Below, in pieces: positions 5,899-8,238 of a stretch of DNA of 8,238 nt. Below the pieces are notes generated by a model, which was not told where the DNA came from, ran no database searches, and saw only the letters and a program-made list of their open reading frames with translations. The position numbers and the translations under genes are program-made. Numbering within the stretch: the stretch's first letter is position 1; each line of letters begins with the position of its first letter. The DNA comes from Spirochaetota bacterium (GTDB lineage: Bacteria; Spirochaetota; GWE2-31-10; MWDO01): positions 1-8,238 of the forward strand of contig JAGOCL010000103.1 of assembly GCA_017998755.1 (NCBI GenBank), written 5' to 3'.

Positions 5899-7485
5899 AT
5901 GAATAAAGAAATATTGAGAAGACGGACTTTGGCGATAATATCGCATCCCGACGCGGGCAAAACAACTCTTACAGAAAAACTTCTTTTATATGGGGGAGCG
6001 ATTGATCTTGCCGGCTCTGTTACCGCAAAGAAAAAACAAAGGGATACGGCTTCAGACTGGATGGAACTCGAAAAAAAAAGAGGTATTTCCATTTCTTCAA
6101 CTCTGCTTCAATTTGAATACAACAATTATAGATTTAATCTTTTGGATACTCCGGGACACAAAGATTTTTCAGAAGATACATACAGAGTATTAATGGCTGT
6201 CGACGGAGTAATTATGGTAATTGATGCGGCAAAAGGGATAGAGAGCCAAACTATAAAACTTTTTGAAATATGCAGAAAACATCAGATACCGATATTTACC
6301 TTTATCAACAAACTTGACCGTCCGGCAAAACCGCCATTAGAACTGATCGACCAGATCGAAGATATTTTAAAAATAAGCGCATATCCTGTAAATTGGCCTA
6401 TTGAAAGCGGACAATTTTTTAAAGGAATATACGATAGGATCAATAAAGCGGTTCATCTTTTTGAAAGAACTACCGGAGGGATATTTAAAGCGCCTTTTTC
6501 AGTTCACTCTGTTTCAGATGACGCTTTTAAAGAAATTATAGTTGAAAAAGAATATAATAACTTTATAGACGAAATTAGTTTACTCGACCATGTTCATGTC
6601 GAATTTGACAAAGATAAAATATTAAACGGCGATTTGTCGCCGGTTTATTTCGGAAGCGCATCGAATAATTTTGGAGTAGAGCTATTATTAAAAGGTTTTC
6701 TTGATTATTCAAGCCCGCCTATTCCGAGAAAAACCCTAAACGGCGATACCTTATCGCTGAATAATCCTTCTTTTTCAGCGTTCGTATTCAAAATACAGAC
6801 AAATATGAATCCTCAACATAGGGATAGAATGGTATTTGCTAGGATCTGCTCTGGAAAATTTCATAGAGATGCAAAAGTCTATAATACAAGAAGTAAAAGG
6901 GAAGTTCGGCTTTCAAGCGTCCACAATATTTTTGGAAAGGAGAGAGAAACTGTAGACGAGGCATATCCGGGGGATATTATTGGTTTCATAACCAATGCCG
7001 ATTTTAAGATAGGCGATACGATTAGTTCCGACGTTAATATTATTTTCGAGAAAATCCCTCGTTTTGCTCCCGAAATTTTTGCATATATAAGTAATATAAC
7101 CGCTTCAAATTACAAATCATTCAGAAAAGGACTGGAACACCTTATAGCCGAGGACATTGTCCAAACTTTCCAAATAGACGAACAACATAGAAGCGTTCCT
7201 TTACTTGGAGCGTTAGGAAATCTACAATTTGAAGTCCTACAATACCGTCTTCGCGATGAATACGGGGTCGATACGAGATTAGAAGTAGCGCCGTGGACAA
7301 TTCTCAGATGGATTGAAACCCCGATAGATAAAGAGGTTTTAAACAAAAAACTATCGCATTATGGTAAAACAGGAATAGACGACCGCAATAAACAGACGCT
7401 TTTTTTTGAATCTAAGTGGTTATATAAAATCTTCACAGACAACAATCCAGATATTTTATTACTAGATTTTTTAACTGAATTTTAG
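5899..7485 (+). CDS. prfC: Peptide chain release factor 3 (RF3), translational GTPase
   Basis: RF3 is a cytosolic GTPase that removes RF1 or RF2 from the ribosome after peptide release. The 528-residue product is almost exactly the length of E. coli RF3 (529). G1 is SHPDAGKTT (15-23), switch I is RGISIS (61-66), G3 is DTPGH (83-87) followed by KDFSEDTYR, G4 is NKLD (137-140), and the G5 region is GSAS (252-255). RGIS in place of the RGIT of EF-G and EF-Tu, together with DFSEDTYR and WPI, separates RF3 from elongation factors and from Tet(M)-type proteins. The RF3-specific C-terminal half follows, with GALGNLQFEVLQYRL near residues 438-452. After NKLDR the usual acidic residues are replaced by PAKPP. 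The ATG start has only a weak GGA 5 bases upstream. A nine-A run (6071-6079) encodes part of EKKR. Upstream lies the divergent purL; the convergent kinase gene ends 10 bases downstream. Confidence 0.95.
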   Translation: MNKEILRRRTLAIISHPDAGKTTLTEKLLLYGGAIDLAGSVTAKKKQRDTASDWMELEKKRGISISSTLLQFEYNNYRFNLLDTPGHKDFSEDTYRVLMAVDGVIMVIDAAKGIESQTIKLFEICRKHQIPIFTFINKLDRPAKPPLELIDQIEDILKISAYPVNWPIESGQFFKGIYDRINKAVHLFERTTGGIFKAPFSVHSVSDDAFKEIIVEKEYNNFIDEISLLDHVHVEFDKDKILNGDLSPVYFGSASNNFGVELLLKGFLDYSSPPIPRKTLNGDTLSLNNPSFSAFVFKIQTNMNPQHRDRMVFARICSGKFHRDAKVYNTRSKREVRLSSVHNIFGKERETVDEAYPGDIIGFITNADFKIGDTISSDVNIIFEKIPRFAPEIFAYISNITASNYKSFRKGLEHLIAEDIVQTFQIDEQHRSVPLLGALGNLQFEVLQYRLRDEYGVDTRLEVAPWTILRWIETPIDKEVLNKKLSHYGKTGIDDRNKQTLFFESKWLYKIFTDNNPDILLLDFLTEF

Positions 7486-7495
7486 AATATTTATT

Positions 7496-8238
7496 TTACG
7501 CCTTAGGAAGCAATATCTCAAATCTTGTTCCGGCGTCTTTTCTACTAAATACTTTTATAAGCCCGTTGTGGCTCTCGACAATCCCTTTAACGATAGGCAT
7601 ACCGAGTCCTGTGCCTTTCTTTTTATTGGTATAAAACGGCTCGAAGATTTTCGATAATTCCACTATATTCATCCCTATACCGTTGTCCTGCACAGTCCAT
7701 TTTACCCAGTTGTCTTCCACAACGGTTTTTATGATAATTAATCCCTCTTTCAAAATAGCGTCAGCCGAGTTTGAAACTAGATTATGAAAGACTCTGCTTA
7801 TTTTTTCAGAATCTATCATCACAAGCGAATCGCATTTTTCGTTAAAAATAATTTTTACATTCTTTCTTAACAACTCGTCTTTGACGGTATCTACAAGCGT
7901 TGACAACAACGAAGATATATTCATCGGCATTTTGTTAAGAACAATCTCGCCTCTGGAAAACTCTAAGAGTTCGGAAGTCATCTTAGTAAGTCTATCGACT
8001 TCGCTCATTATAACGTCGGATGATTTCTGAATCTTTTCATTATCTCCCGAATACATTCTTATCAATTCGGCGTACGCCCTGATATTTCCCATAGGATTTT
8101 TTATATCATGAATTATTAATGAAGCAAATTTCCCTATAACTGAAAGTTTTTCTACCTGAATCAATTCGTTTTGAGTCTTTTTAAGTTTAGCGTAAGCGGC
8201 TTCGAGTTGTTTATTTCTTTTTTCAAGATCTTTTATAT
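7496..8238 (-). CDS. Sensor histidine kinase, catalytic C-terminal part (5' partial)
   Basis: This is the autokinase end of a two-component sensor, which phosphorylates its own histidine and then a response regulator not present here. The frame stays open to base 8238, so the sensor portion lies beyond the window; the TTG at 8164-8162 is an internal Leu. Bases 8165-8236 encode a charged, heptad-like helix rich in Lys, Glu and Leu, typical of the coiled coil before the dimerisation domain. Numbering from that Leu: HisKA with His19 in HDIKNP, N box NLVSNSADAI (128-137), G1 DNGIGM (160-165), F box IFEPFYT (173-179), G2 GTGLGMPIVKGIV (184-196), and a final DAGTRFEILLP strand. All ATP-binding and catalytic residues expected of an active enzyme are present. 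No membrane segment or receiver domain is visible in this part. No partner regulator lies on the window side, so the pathway is unknown. Confidence 0.9.
   Translation of the reverse strand, partial: IKDLEKRNKQLEAAYAKLKKTQNELIQVEKLSVIGKFASLIIHDIKNPMGNIRAYAELIRMYSGDNEKIQKSSDVIMSEVDRLTKMTSELLEFSRGEIVLNKMPMNISSLLSTLVDTVKDELLRKNVKIIFNEKCDSLVMIDSEKISRVFHNLVSNSADAILKEGLIIIKTVVEDNWVKWTVQDNGIGMNIVELSKIFEPFYTNKKKGTGLGMPIVKGIVESHNGLIKVFSRKDAGTRFEILLPKA

Noticed and set aside
5899..7485. EF-G or a Tet(M)-like ribosomal protection protein rather than RF3.
   Set aside because: Length, RGIS in switch I, DFSEDTYR after G3 and the C-terminal half match RF3; EF-G and Tet(M) are over 100 residues longer.
8162..8164. 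TTG as the start of a short 222-residue stand-alone kinase.
   Set aside because: The frame continues upstream to the window edge and encodes the coiled-coil linker normal in sensor kinases; no SD site precedes this TTG.

Overview
The window comes from a bacterial chromosome of moderate-to-low GC (individual 60-base lines run from about 30% to 55%, mostly near 40%). Two of its genes start with TTG behind strong Shine-Dalgarno (SD) sites. I cannot name the organism. The separate PurQ plus PurL, the E. coli-length RF3, and the secreted-type phospholipase D/lamin-tail protein suggest a Gram-negative, possibly uncultured lineage, but this is inference.

Layout. Positions 1-1794 (+) hold the 3' part of a gene whose start lies before the window. 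Its product has one phospholipase D HKD motif followed by three lamin-tail domains (LTD). A short AT-rich gap with a small palindrome separates it from the convergent pair purL-purQ (5610 down to 1877, minus strand), which encodes both chains of FGAM synthase, the fourth step of de novo purine synthesis. The 288-base region 5611-5898 lies between purL and the divergent prfC (5899-7485, +), which encodes peptide chain release factor 3. It holds a clear purL -10 box, a likely prfC promoter, and an inverted repeat midway between two oppositely facing TATAAT boxes. At the right edge (7496-8238, minus) is the C-terminal catalytic part of a sensor histidine kinase whose start lies beyond the window. 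It converges on prfC with 10 bases between the stop codons.

Function. Only purL and purQ clearly work together: purL's TAG stop lies inside purQ's SD site, both use TTG, and PurL carries its own PurS-like N-terminal region, which explains the absence of a separate purS beside them. The LTD protein, RF3 and the kinase have no evident functional link to them or to each other.

No mobile element, CRISPR array, tRNA or rRNA was seen. Most of the window is ordinary housekeeping sequence. The points most worth a second look are the tandem PurS-like domains of PurL, the PLD-LTD architecture with a duplicated domain, and the divergent purL/prfC control region.
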